Origin: JBJMLO01 sp045805265
GTDB lineage: Bacteria; Actinomycetota; UBA4738; JACQTL01
Length of the DNA: 64,000 bases
Assembly (NCBI GenBank): GCA_045805265.1
Contig: JBJMLO010000030.1
Location: 334,597 to 398,596, forward strand
Direction: 5' to 3'
The notes under the pieces were generated by a model. It saw nothing but the letters and a program-made list of their open reading frames with translations, did not search any database and was not told where the DNA came from. The position numbers and the translations under genes were made by a program. Below, piece after piece: positions 43,029-51,407 of this stretch (within the stretch, counting starts at the first letter, position 1; every line of letters starts with the position of its first letter).

Positions 43029-46000
43029 CTATCGGCCCCACCGCTGGGCGATGTAGCGCTGACGCTCGGCCTCGTCGTCGATGGCACGCGTGGCGTTGTT
43101 GAGGCGGATGAAGAAGACGCGCTTCTTCGAGAGCTGGCCCCGCTGGTCCTGCACGGGAATCTCGGCCTCCACCGGGTGGCCGGACGGCTCGACGTGCACC
43201 CGGCAGACGTCGTGGCCGTCGACCCGATGGATGAAGGTGCTCACGTTCGCCGCCGCGGCCAGACCGACGGCGTTCTCCAGCAGCTGGTTCAGGTGCAGGA
43301 GGAACAGGTCACCGTCGCCTTTGCCCTCCTTGCGGAGCGTGGCGTAGTCGTGCTCCAGGCCGACGATCGCTCCGTCGTCGCCGACCCCCACGAGCAGCGT
43401 CCCACCGAACTCCGAATTCAGGAACGCCGCGACCGTCTTCAGGCTCGCGGCCTCGACGAGCCGGCTCTTCTCGCCCTTGAGCAGATCCCACCGGAGCGTC
43501 GACTTGAACTCGAGATGCTTGTCCTCCGTCCGGGCCAGCAGCTCTCCGATTGGGCACGTCTTCTGGTGCGCCGCCCGCGCCCGCTCGTACACGCGAGGCA
43601 TCAGCGCGCTCATGACCTCGGCCGCGAACTCTGGCTTGTCGAGGATCCGAATCGTGAGCTCCTCCGCCTGCGTCATCCGGGCCGCGACCGCGTCCCGGAA
43701 GCGCTGGTCGAACTCGATCCCGAAGTTCTCCTCGGTGTTCGCGGCCGCCTGCAGCTGCACCTCGGGATCGGCCACCATGTCGGCAGCGATCCCCTCGAGG
43801 TGCAGTCGGTCGGCCTCCGACAGCTCGCTACCGAACCGCTCGTTCAGCCGGTCGATCAGCTCGGACAGGGGCGCCAGCAGCTCGTCGTAGCCGCCGGGGC
43901 CGCCTCCGCCGAAGGCCCTGAGCTCCCCGCCGCCCTGTTCAAGGCTCAGGTCGTGGTCCCCGGTCCTCTTCACGCGGAGGTGGGTCATCTGGACCTGATC
44001 GCCCAGGTCCATGGAGCCGCTCGGCTCGGACGGGAGCCGCGTCTCGAGGAGCCGGCAGTACGCGTACCGCTTCTCCATCGCGGTGTCGGACATGGGCAGC
44101 ACCTGCGAGATGAAGCCGTAGCGGGAGACGAACCGCTTCAGCCCGGTCCGGAACTCCTCCTGGTCCCCCTCGTCGAGCTCGGTGAACCGGTCGCATGCCA
44201 CGTCGAGCAGCGCATACAACTGCGCTTGCGCGCCGTCGCCGAAGTAGGCGCGCGCGAAGGCCTCCACGTCCTCCGGCCGGACCACGCCGAACCGGTCCAC
44301 CTCTCGCCAGGCGTCGTACAGCTCGTTGGGGTCGGTCGGCACCGCCACCGACGCGTCGTAGTAGGGCGCGAAGGCCCGCTGGACCATCTCGGCGTCGTTG
44401 ACGAAGTCGAGGACGAACGTGTCGTCCTTCTCCGGGTGGATCCGGTTCAGCCGGGACAGCGTCTGGACCGCGTTGACGTACTCCAGCTTCTTGTCGACGA
44501 ACATCGTGTGGAGCAGCGGCTGGTCGAACCCGGTCTGGAACTTCTCGGCGACGACCAGGATCCGGTAGGCGTCCGACGCGAACTCCTCGGCGGTCCGCGA
44601 CTCCGGGAAACCGTTCATGTTCGGCTCGGTGTACTCGACGCCCCCGTCGCTCACGGTCCCCGAGAACGCGACCAGCGTCGACACGTCGGCGTACCCATGC
44701 TCGCGGGAGTAGGCGTCGATCGCCAGCTTGAACCGTACCGCCGAGAGCCGCGACCGGCACACGACCATGGCCTTCGCTTTCCCCCCGATCTTGTCCCGCG
44801 TCGACCTCCGGAAGTGCTCGACCGCGATGGCGGCTTTCTGCTCCACCACCGACGGGTGCAGCGTCACGAACCGGGCGATCGCCTTCGACGCGTCGCGGAC
44901 GGAGACCTCGGGGTCCTCCTCCCCCGCCTTCGCGAGCCGGAAATAGGTGTCGTAGGTGGTGTAGTGCTGGAGGACGTCCATGATGAAGCTCTCCTCGATG
45001 GCCTGGCGCATCGAGTAGAGGTGGAACGGCCGGTGGCGGACGTCTTCGTCCGGCGGCTCGCCGAACAGCTCCAGCGTCTTGCCCTTCGGCGTCGCCGTGA
45101 ACGCGAACGTCGACAGGTTCCGGTGCGGACCGCGAGCCCTGGCGGAGGCCTCGACCGCGGCGTCCACGGCGTCCTGGGGGTCGATCTCGCCGCCCTCGCC
45201 CTCGGACACGTCCGCCTGCACGCCCGAGAGGGCCTTCTTCATCTCCTGCGCGGTCTCGCCGGACTGGGAGGAGTGCGCCTCGTCGACGATCACGGCGTAC
45301 CGGCGTTCCGGGAGGCCGGCCACCTCCTCGACGACGAAGGGGAACTTCTGCAGCGTGGTGACGACGACCTTGGCCTCGGCCGACCGGAGCGCCTCGGCCA
45401 GCTCTTTCGAGGACTCGAACAGGTTCGACACCAGCCCGTGGACGTGCTCGAGCTGGTAGATGGTCCCCTGGAGCTGCCGGTCGAGGACGCGCCGGTCGGT
45501 GACGACCACGACCTTGTCGAACACCTTCGTGTCGTCCGCGTCGTGCAGCGACGACAAGCGGTGGGCGGCCCACGCGATCGTCAACGACTTGCCGGAGCCG
45601 GCGGAGTGCTGGACGAGATAGTTGCGCCCGGGGCCCTGTTTGCGGGCGTGTGCCTCGATCTTCCGGACGGCGTCCCACTGGTGGAATCGGGGAAAGACCA
45701 GCGCGGCGTCGCGCAGCGCGGCCTTCCCCTTGCCGCCCGGCTTGGCGAGCTCGAGGTGCACGAACCGGTTCAGGATGTCCACCCAGGCGTGCCGTTCCCA
45801 CACCCGCTCCCACAGGTAGGAGGTGGCGTAGCCGTCCGGGTTGGGCGGGTTCCCCTTCCCGCACGCGGTCGCGCCGGGCTCGCTCCCCCGGTTGAACGGC
45901 AGGAATCGCGTGGCCGCACGCTCCAGCTTCGTCGTCATCATCACGAGGTCGGGGTCGACGGCGAAATGCACGATGGCCCGGCGCCCCAGCAACGTGTCCC

Positions 46001-46535
46001 GAGGGTCGCGGTCGGTGCGGTACTGGACCATGGCGTGCTCGACAGTCTGGTGCGTGAGCGGGTTCTTCAGCTCGGCCGTGGCCGCGGGCAGGCCGTTGAC
46101 GAAGAGCGCGAGGTCGAGGGCGTTCGCGTGCTCGGGCGCGTAGTGCAGCTGCCGGATAACCGTGAGCCTGTTCGCGTCGTACTTCGCCTGGAGGTCGGGG
46201 TTCAGGCCCGAGGCCGGACGGAAGTACGCCAACCGGATCTCGACGCCCAGGTCCTCGACCCCGTGACGAAGGACGTCGATCGTTCCGCGCTCGTCGATCT
46301 GCTTGGCCAGCCGATCGACGAACCGCCGTTGGGCAACGTCGGGATCGCCGCCGTTCCGCCGGACAAGCTCCTCCCATTCGTCGTTCTGGGTCGCGCCGAT
46401 GAACGTGAACAGCTCGGCGGTGTCGAGCGCGACGGCCGGGTCGTAGTGCGTGGCAATGCCGCGCGTATACCCGCCGTTGGCAAGCAGCGACTCGACGATG
46501 GCGTCCTCGAACGCGACCTCCCGCGTCAGCTTCAT
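43029..46535 (-). CDS. hsdR: Type I restriction enzyme HsdR with C-terminal AlbA/Schlafen-like domain
   Basis: 1168 residues. N-terminal nuclease domain with PD-(D/E)xK motif (TAELKNPLTH), then a helicase motor: Walker A QHSAGSGKSLTIAW (about 310), DEAH in VIVDEAHSSQSG, FAFTATPKGK, and VQTLSRLNRIHP. After the usual HsdR C-terminal helical region, a further domain of about 160 residues begins at TEDKHLEFKSTLRWDL and contains FLNSEFGGTLLVGVGDDGAI, the pattern of AlbA_2/Schlafen-AAA domains. The ATG at 46535 is 19 bases after vapC. It acts with hsdMS at 51872-55110 to cut unmodified DNA. Confidence 0.92.
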   Translation of the reverse strand: MKLTREVAFEDAIVESLLANGGYTRGIATHYDPAVALDTAELFTFIGATQNDEWEELVRRNGGDPDVAQRRFVDRLAKQIDERGTIDVLRHGVEDLGVEIRLAYFRPASGLNPDLQAKYDANRLTVIRQLHYAPEHANALDLALFVNGLPAATAELKNPLTHQTVEHAMVQYRTDRDPRDTLLGRRAIVHFAVDPDLVMMTTKLERAATRFLPFNRGSEPGATACGKGNPPNPDGYATSYLWERVWERHAWVDILNRFVHLELAKPGGKGKAALRDAALVFPRFHQWDAVRKIEAHARKQGPGRNYLVQHSAGSGKSLTIAWAAHRLSSLHDADDTKVFDKVVVVTDRRVLDRQLQGTIYQLEHVHGLVSNLFESSKELAEALRSAEAKVVVTTLQKFPFVVEEVAGLPERRYAVIVDEAHSSQSGETAQEMKKALSGVQADVSEGEGGEIDPQDAVDAAVEASARARGPHRNLSTFAFTATPKGKTLELFGEPPDEDVRHRPFHLYSMRQAIEESFIMDVLQHYTTYDTYFRLAKAGEEDPEVSVRDASKAIARFVTLHPSVVEQKAAIAVEHFRRSTRDKIGGKAKAMVVCRSRLSAVRFKLAIDAYSREHGYADVSTLVAFSGTVSDGGVEYTEPNMNGFPESRTAEEFASDAYRILVVAEKFQTGFDQPLLHTMFVDKKLEYVNAVQTLSRLNRIHPEKDDTFVLDFVNDAEMVQRAFAPYYDASVAVPTDPNELYDAWREVDRFGVVRPEDVEAFARAYFGDGAQAQLYALLDVACDRFTELDEGDQEEFRTGLKRFVSRYGFISQVLPMSDTAMEKRYAYCRLLETRLPSEPSGSMDLGDQVQMTHLRVKRTGDHDLSLEQGGGELRAFGGGGPGGYDELLAPLSELIDRLNERFGSELSEADRLHLEGIAADMVADPEVQLQAAANTEENFGIEFDQRFRDAVAARMTQAEELTIRILDKPEFAAEVMSALMPRVYERARAAHQKTCPIGELLARTEDKHLEFKSTLRWDLLKGEKSRLVEAASLKTVAAFLNSEFGGTLLVGVGDDGAIVGLEHDYATLRKEGKGDGDLFLLHLNQLLENAVGLAAAANVSTFIHRVDGHDVCRVHVEPSGHPVEAEIPVQDQRGQLSKKRVFFIRLNNATRAIDDEAERQRYIAQRWGR

Positions 46536-46554
46536 CGGTGAAATCCTCGCAGAG

Positions 46555-46953
46555 TCAGAACGCCCGGAGGTCGACGAGGGGGATGCCGAGTGCCTCGGCG
46601 GCGCCCGACATCCGTCGGTCATACGAGGCCAGCTCGACCTGCTGGCCTCGATTCCGGAGGTACTCGATGGTGGAGAGATGCAAGGCATCCAGGGTTCGTA
46701 CGGGGAGCGGGAGGGGATCCAGCGCCCATGCCAGCACCGGAGGCGACAGCTCGAGGAACGACAGACGGCCCAGCATCTCCTCGATGACCACGCGAAGCGT
46801 TTCGCCGCTCCCCCTTGCGTTGACCCGGGTCCAGAGCTCGTACTCGAGGAGACGGCTCGACGCGAGCGCCGGTTCGTCCCAGAGCGTCTCGGGTGGCCGT
46901 ACGTCTTCGGCGAAGAGTCGCGCGAGCGCCACCGAGGCGTCGACGTAGATCAC
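46555..46953 (-). CDS. vapC: VapC-type PIN-domain RNase toxin
   Basis: 132 residues. PIN acidic residues are visible: Asp5 (MIYVDASVALARL), Glu in SRLLEYELWTRV, Asp in TLDALHLSTIEYL and Asp in ELASYDRRMSGAAEAL. It overlaps its antitoxin gene (ATGA) and is followed 19 bases later by hsdR on the same strand, so the toxin-antitoxin pair and the restriction enzyme are likely co-transcribed. Confidence 0.9.
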   Translation of the reverse strand: MIYVDASVALARLFAEDVRPPETLWDEPALASSRLLEYELWTRVNARGSGETLRVVIEEMLGRLSFLELSPPVLAWALDPLPLPVRTLDALHLSTIEYLRNRGQQVELASYDRRMSGAAEALGIPLVDLRAF

Positions 46954-47243
46954 CGGTCTGCGCGGTCTTCGTCGAGCTCCGCGAGAATCTGTGCGAGTGG
47001 CGCGACTCGCTCGGTGGGCGGCAGCGGGCCTTTCCGGATGGAGCGACGAGGCGTCAAGACGCCCTCGCGAACCAGCTGCGCCATGCGCTCGTCGGCGAGG
47101 AACGCCTGCCGGTCCGGGTCGGGAGGGCCGAGCTCCGCCACCACGCGGTCCCGATCGGTTACCAGGATCGTCTCGCCGCCCGCGGCCATGCGGACGTACT
47201 CGCTCAGCTTGTTCTTCAACACCTTCAAGCCGACCGATCTCAT
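46950..47243 (-). CDS. vapB: Phd/YefM-like VapB antitoxin
   Basis: 97 residues. N-terminal Phd-like DNA-binding part: VGLKVLKNKLSEYVRMAAGG, ETILVTDRDRVVAELG. The acidic C-terminus should wrap the VapC toxin. The ATG at 47243 is preferred to one at 47255, because the latter lies inside the promoter -10. With that choice the mRNA is leaderless. The promoter carries a palindrome, suggesting autorepression. Confidence 0.88.
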   Translation of the reverse strand: MRSVGLKVLKNKLSEYVRMAAGGETILVTDRDRVVAELGPPDPDRQAFLADERMAQLVREGVLTPRRSIRKGPLPPTERVAPLAQILAELDEDRADR

Positions 47244-47253
47244 ATCCTTTGGC

Positions 47254-47282
47254 AAGGTAGCTTCCAGAAGCTACTTCGTCAA
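47254..47282 (-). promoter_or_regulatory. vapBC-hsdR promoter with embedded operator palindrome
   Basis: Minus strand: -35 TTGACG, 17-base spacer, -10 TACCTT. An inverted repeat GTAGCTT/AAGCTAC with a 4-base centre (47257-47274) covers the spacer and part of the -10. It is well placed for VapB-VapC autorepression, and hsdR expression would then follow it. The divergent MORC-like gene starts 50 bases beyond the -35. Confidence 0.7.
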
Positions 47283-47319
47283 GGACGGATGCCGATTTCC
47301 GAATGACATCGACAGGATT

Positions 47320-47325
47320 TAGGAT
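47320..47325 (+). promoter_or_regulatory. -10 element of the MORC-like ATPase gene
   Basis: TAGGAT lies six bases before the GTG start at 47332, consistent with a leaderless mRNA. The -35 is not clear. Confidence 0.4.
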
Positions 47326-47331
47326 CGGCTC

Positions 47332-48867
47332 GTGGCGGAGCGGATCAGGCTGCGGATCGGGAACCTGGGCAAGGCGGTGCTTGTTACCGGCCAGGCCTAC
47401 CAGGACCCCAAAGACGCGCTCAACGAGTTCGTCTCGAACGCGGCCGACGAGTACGCCGAAGCCGTGCTTCGTGGTTCGCGCATCCGGATCGTCCTGCGAA
47501 GGCGGAGTCGGTATCCCCTGGTGGCGATCGACGACATGGGAAACGGCATGGATGCCGATCGCCTTCGGCAGGTCGCCCGGAACCTATTCAACTCGGCGAA
47601 GGCGTCGGACCCGAGGACGATCGGAGAGAAGGCCATCGGGATCCTCGCGTTCCAGCAGCTCGGTGGGCGGTGCGACATCGTGACGCGTCCGGTCGGGTCG
47701 CCGCAGACCCTCGCGCTCCGGCTGGAGCGGGGAAGCGCCAGGGCGGAGCTCGATCTCAACGAGCGGCGCCGGGCCCGGGAGGCGCCCGGAACCACCGTGT
47801 ACCTCTCGGACCTGGACCCCGAGGTCCTCCGCGTCCTCACGCTTCGGAAGGTCGTCGACTACCTCCGCCGGCGGCGCGGCCACGCCCTGGCCAGTGGCGA
47901 CTACGAGATCGAGGTCATCGAGGGACGCCATTCGGAGATGGTCACCGCCGAAGAACCGGACGGCGTGCGCCTCGACATCCCGTCGCGGTCGACGCTCTGG
48001 GGACGGATGGAGTTCCGGATCCACGTGGCGGCGCGCCCGGACCGCCGTCGGAGGGTGGCGGTCGTCGGACGGGGCGGCACCACGATCATCGACGACATCG
48101 CCGAGATCGAGGAGTTCGACCACACCCCGTGGTCGAGCGACCAGGTGTCCGGGCTGATCGCGTTCGAGGCGCTCCAGCAGACCGCCGGCCGCCGCGCGAT
48201 CCTGCGCGACCGCGACGCGTTCCCGGTGTTCGTCGACACAGTTCGGTCGATCGAACCCGCGGTGGCCCGGACGCTCGAGCGGGTGGCCCGGGAGGTGGAC
48301 GTCGACGTGGCCGGCCGGCTCAACGAGACCGTGCGCAGGATCTTCGGCCGGGTGCTGAAGGAGCTCGCCGACCTCGACGACCCGATGCGCACGCCCGTGG
48401 GGACGCAGCCGGGCCAGGGAGCGATGCTGACCGAGGAACCCGGCACCGAGGGCGAGGCCCTCCGGGACGCGGCGGCCGAGCCACGCGAGTCGGGGCTGCC
48501 CGAGCCCTCGATCGAGGACCTCGCGAAGGCACTGCCGGTTCCCCAGGAGCTCGGCGACCACCCGACGCCGCAGGCCCGTCCGGACGCGGGCAGGTCGCGG
48601 AGCCTCCCGACGCTGCTCCCCGATCCCTCGCCCGACGGCGTCCGCAGCCGGTTCGACCCGGACCAGGGCATCGTGTACTACAACGACCAGCACGAGGACT
48701 ACCTAATGCTCAAGTCCGACGAGCAGAGCCTTCTTGACTACCTCTCGACCCTCGTGGCGAAGGAGTACGTCGTCTACAACAACCCCCGCGCCGCCTCCGA
48801 CGAGCTGGCCGAGGAGATGGTGCGGATGCTCATCCGAGTCCGCCGCCACCTCCCGAGAAAGGCGTAG
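47332..48867 (+). CDS. MORC/Hsp90-like GHKL ATPase, putative defence protein
   Basis: 511 residues. Bergerat ATP-binding fold: N box with Glu32, Asn36, Asp39 (ALNEFVSNAADEY), G1 AIDDMGNGMD (Asp68), G2 IGEKAIGILAF (98-107). A ribosomal S5-like/transducer region follows, then an arm with the acidic linker 340-450 and a C-terminal helical part ending MVRMLIRVRRHLP. There is no histidine-kinase H box and no MutL endonuclease motif. Prokaryotic MORC-like ATPases are known from restriction-modification neighbourhoods. Here it is divergent from vapBC-hsdR. ATP-driven clamping on DNA is the family's expected behaviour; the role here is inferred. Confidence 0.8.
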   Translation: MAERIRLRIGNLGKAVLVTGQAYQDPKDALNEFVSNAADEYAEAVLRGSRIRIVLRRRSRYPLVAIDDMGNGMDADRLRQVARNLFNSAKASDPRTIGEKAIGILAFQQLGGRCDIVTRPVGSPQTLALRLERGSARAELDLNERRRAREAPGTTVYLSDLDPEVLRVLTLRKVVDYLRRRRGHALASGDYEIEVIEGRHSEMVTAEEPDGVRLDIPSRSTLWGRMEFRIHVAARPDRRRRVAVVGRGGTTIIDDIAEIEEFDHTPWSSDQVSGLIAFEALQQTAGRRAILRDRDAFPVFVDTVRSIEPAVARTLERVAREVDVDVAGRLNETVRRIFGRVLKELADLDDPMRTPVGTQPGQGAMLTEEPGTEGEALRDAAAEPRESGLPEPSIEDLAKALPVPQELGDHPTPQARPDAGRSRSLPTLLPDPSPDGVRSRFDPDQGIVYYNDQHEDYLMLKSDEQSLLDYLSTLVAKEYVVYNNPRAASDELAEEMVRMLIRVRRHLPRKA

Positions 48868-49071
48868 TTCCGGCGGCCAAATCGGCGCCATCATCTGAAG
48901 CCTCTACGACGAGGGGCAGCGCGTCAGCGATCGGCGCTCCGGCAGCTACCTTCGGAGGGGCAGGCATGCCGCCGCCGTCGACGAGCCCCCTTCAGTCCAG
49001 CTGATACATGGCCAGCTCGGGCGATCGTGGGCAGGCCGGCCGCTCAGCCGCTCGTCGAACCGTCGCACGTG

Positions 49072-49434
49072 CTAAAGCCAGGTCTCGAGGCTCGTCGGGT
49101 CCTCGGACGGGACCTCCATGGACAGCTTCGCGAGGGCCGTGATGAGACGGCCGAGAGTCCCCGCACGGGCGCGCGGGAAGCGACGATCGCTGGTCAGGAC
49201 GAGACCGTGGTGCGCCTTGCCATCCGCTTCCCACTGCCGGGCGATCGGCCGGAAGTCGCGGACATTCTCGGTGACCACTGCCCTTCCTTCCGCCTGCGCC
49301 GCGACGAAGATATCGACATCCGGGTGGCCGGCCAGGTCCGGGCGCTCCCTGACCGATATCGCGTCCACGTGATGCTGTTCCCTGAGGACGGCGGCGATCT
49401 GAGCAGGGAACATCTCGTCGACCAGGAGCCTCAC
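49072..49434 (-). CDS. DUF5615 PIN-like toxin
   Basis: 120 residues. VRLLVDEMFPAQIAAVLREQ, RPDLAGHPDVDIFVAAQAEGRAVVTENVRDF carry the Asp residues typical of the DUF5615 PIN-like RNase fold. GTG start overlaps the stop of the DUF433-like antitoxin (GTGA). This is the third toxin-antitoxin pair within about 7.5 kb of the island. Confidence 0.85.
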   Translation of the reverse strand: MRLLVDEMFPAQIAAVLREQHHVDAISVRERPDLAGHPDVDIFVAAQAEGRAVVTENVRDFRPIARQWEADGKAHHGLVLTSDRRFPRARAGTLGRLITALAKLSMEVPSEDPTSLETWL

Positions 49435-49856
49435 GTGCGGGTAGGCGGGAGGGAATCCAGCTCGGCTTCCTTGTCGACCGCTTCGATCCACCGGTGGATC
49501 TCTTCAGGGAACTCGCTGTAGTAACGAGCCGCCGCCCGAACCGAATGCACCGGAAGGTCCGTGAGCTCGGCGGTCCGCCGGACCCGCTTGTCGTCGGCCC
49601 CCCGAACAGCTCGTAGGACCCGGACCACCTCCCAGACGTCAGGACCGCCCGCCAGCCCAGGTCGCCGTCCGCCCGGGCCCCCCCGGAAGACGATCCCTGG
49701 ATGGGAGTCCATGCGCAGCCCCTCCTCGATCAACCGAGCAGCCAGGCTCGACCTGCTTTCGGGCCCGGAGCCCGCCGCCCTGGTGAGCCGCTCATGCAGC
49801 TCCCGCCGCACCCGCAGCGAGAGGTGCGATGTCTTGTCCCGCCGCTGTGCCGCCAT
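49431..49856 (-). CDS. RHH/DUF433-like antitoxin partner
   Basis: 141 residues from the ATG at 49856 (an in-frame GTG three codons earlier is possible). The N-terminus resembles a ribbon-helix-helix (HLSLRVRRELHERLTRAA). The C-terminal half has PGIVFRGG, VWEVVRVLRAVRGADD and LPVHSVRAAARYYSEFPEEI, as in DUF433-type partners of DUF5615 toxins. A TGCTACCGT extended -10 seven bases upstream implies leaderless transcription. Confidence 0.8.
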   Translation of the reverse strand: MAAQRRDKTSHLSLRVRRELHERLTRAAGSGPESRSSLAARLIEEGLRMDSHPGIVFRGGPGGRRPGLAGGPDVWEVVRVLRAVRGADDKRVRRTAELTDLPVHSVRAAARYYSEFPEEIHRWIEAVDKEAELDSLPPTRT

Positions 49857-49888
49857 GTAGCACACGGTAGCACCTGGCCAACCAGGGG

Positions 49889-49904
49889 GTAGTGGGGTCA
49901 GTTT
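49889..49904 (+). repeat. Left imperfect inverted repeat of the 1.5-kb segment
   Basis: GTAGTGGGGTCAGTTT, matching in inverted orientation the sequence at 51408-51423 except for one extra G. Its form resembles insertion-sequence ends (many carry GTCAGTTG/GTAGTGGG-like termini). No transposase gene lies between them. Confidence 0.55.
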
Positions 49905-50103
49905 GACGTGGGGGGGACCAAAGTCGGGGATGTCAACTGGGACAGTACCGTCCCCATCGAGCCTTTGTAACAGGGGTCCGCGATCTCGTGTCTCAGCTTA
50001 GAATCGTCGGTCTCGGGACTATGGGGACTAGAGAGCCAGGTGGTGCTCCAAGGCTGGCAGGCGTATTCTCCGAGCCTCTGAAGGCGGCTAAGGGACATGG
50101 AGT

Positions 50104-50472
50104 TTGGCGCGACAAGATTCGCTTGGAGACAGCGCGGGTCGGGACCAGCCCCTCCCTGCAGAAGTTGCGCGATGGGGGCTCTGGCATCGCGTCATCACGA
50201 TGGCAGGGTGGGCGCTCTGTATCTTGGTGGCCTGGGTTCCTCTTCAGGCGGTCCAGCCGATGGTCAAGGCCCTCGCTGGCAAGAACACTCGTGTGTCTCT
50301 CGTCTTCACCGTCGCCATCGGGATAAGCATCGCAGGAGTTGGCGTGTTCATAACGGCGCTGCTACGCAAGCTGCGAGAACAGCGACGCGAGCTTGTTCGG
50401 AATCGCGAGACGATCCAAGGGTTGGAGGCTGAGTTGGTCAGATTGAAGGGCATCCAGGGAGAAGGTGCATGA
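50104..50472 (+). CDS. Small two-span membrane protein with coiled-coil tail
   Basis: 122 residues from TTG; an in-frame ATG at 50200 is possible. Two hydrophobic segments (about 33-52 and 64-84: GWALCILVAWVPLQAV and VSLVFTVAIGISIAGVGVF) are followed by a charged helix LLRKLREQRRELVRNRETI likely to form a coiled coil. Codon use is visibly less GC-rich than in neighbouring genes. It overlaps the next gene (ATGA), so the two form a unit. No family recognised. A -10-like TAGAAT lies at 49999-50004. Confidence 0.6.
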   Translation: MARQDSLGDSAGRDQPLPAEVARWGLWHRVITMAGWALCILVAWVPLQAVQPMVKALAGKNTRVSLVFTVAIGISIAGVGVFITALLRKLREQRRELVRNRETIQGLEAELVRLKGIQGEGA

Positions 50473-51035
50473 CGGGGAGTGGGGCCCTTCTGCTGGGAGA
50501 GGCCCTGGTGCTGGCAGTGGCCGTATGGGCGAGTATCTTCGTGGGCATTCCTTGGTGCGAACGGAGCCTTTACCGTTATCGTGTTTGGCGGGTCCGAGAC
50601 GCGCTGATGGATGACGTTCTCTTTGACCGTTTGCCGGCCCATCCTGCGGTTCATGAGGCCCTCCACGTTTGTGATACCGCGATCGAGCATGCGCGCATCT
50701 TCACCTTTGCGAACCTGGCAATCTACGTCTTCCTTTCTCGCAAGAGAGACCTTCCTACGCGGAAGAGTAGGGAGGGCCTGAGGCCGGATCAAAAGGAGCG
50801 CTTGGATACGTACATGCGCGAGTTCTCTAAGGTCACCGTTCGGCATATTCGCAATTCACCCTCCGGCTGGGTGGGATCGCTCCTGCTTCCTGTCGTCTTG
50901 CCACTAAAGCGGCGTAAGCCCCGGAGCGGGAACGCAGAGCAAGTCATCGCGGACTACGCAATGGTTCCTCTGCGTAGGTGGTGGGAGCAAGAGCAGCATG
51001 GCAATGGCAAGGTCTCGCTAGAGCGATACGTCTAG
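50469..51035 (+). CDS. Unknown membrane-anchored protein, partner of the preceding gene
   Basis: 188 residues. A strong N-terminal membrane anchor (LLLGEALVLAVAVWASIFVGI) precedes a soluble domain with VRDALMDDVLFDRLPAHPAV, a His/Cys-containing HEALHVCDTAIEHARIF, and a basic C-terminal part (LPLKRRKPRSGN, YAMVPLRRWWEQEQ). There is a second weak hydrophobic patch near 140. Lower GC than surrounding genes, as for its overlapping partner. I recognise no domain. Position in a defence island between inverted repeats makes a defence or mobile-element cargo role possible. Confidence 0.65.
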   Translation: MTGSGALLLGEALVLAVAVWASIFVGIPWCERSLYRYRVWRVRDALMDDVLFDRLPAHPAVHEALHVCDTAIEHARIFTFANLAIYVFLSRKRDLPTRKSREGLRPDQKERLDTYMREFSKVTVRHIRNSPSGWVGSLLLPVVLPLKRRKPRSGNAEQVIADYAMVPLRRWWEQEQHGNGKVSLERYV

Positions 51036-51108
51036 CTCTCACGGGAGCAAGCCAGAATCGTGCTGGCCGGATTGTAAGGCCCGGTGTGGCCGTTTCGGTG
51101 TAGCCGAC

Positions 51109-51357
51109 TCAGGTTTTTGTACGGTTCGCCCAACGGGCTTGAGCGGCCTTCCGGGCGATCTCCGACCGCTTCTTGGCCGAGAGCTTCTTGGCCCGGGCTG
51201 GCCCGCCCTTCAACCCACCGAGACGACCGAGGGAGACAGCAGCGGGGTTCTTGTTCGGGTCCTCGGGCTTGTCCTTGCGGCCGCCCGTAGCGTCACCGAC
51301 GATGGACGCAGAACGCTCGTTGATGTCCCGGGGGCGTTTCCGTGAGCGCTCAGGCAT
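51109..51357 (-). CDS. Small basic KGG/histone-like conserved protein
   Basis: 82 residues, very rich in Lys, Arg and Ala. The block NPAAVSLGRLGGLKGGPARA followed by KKLSAKKRSEIARKAAQARW is a widespread small-protein pattern of unknown function, often considered nucleic-acid binding because of its charge. It is convergent with the two membrane genes. Part of the inverted-repeat-bounded segment. Confidence 0.8.
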   Translation of the reverse strand: MPERSRKRPRDINERSASIVGDATGGRKDKPEDPNKNPAAVSLGRLGGLKGGPARAKKLSAKKRSEIARKAAQARWANRTKT

Positions 51358-51407
51358 GCACCCCTGTCTACACCCTGGCCGACCGGGGCGTCAACGACCG
51401 CCTGATT

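Noticed and set aside
42807..46541. Very long open frame (1244 codons) on the plus strand
   Set aside because: It is the antisense of hsdR. The minus-strand frame has all restriction-enzyme motifs, while this one has a skewed composition rich in Arg, Val, His and Asp and no domains; long antisense frames are expected at this GC content.
46536..46688. In-frame upstream extension of hsdR
   Set aside because: It would overlap vapC antisense-free coding in another frame, and the peptide is Ser/Arg/Pro-rich; the ATG at 46535 fits the family N-terminus.
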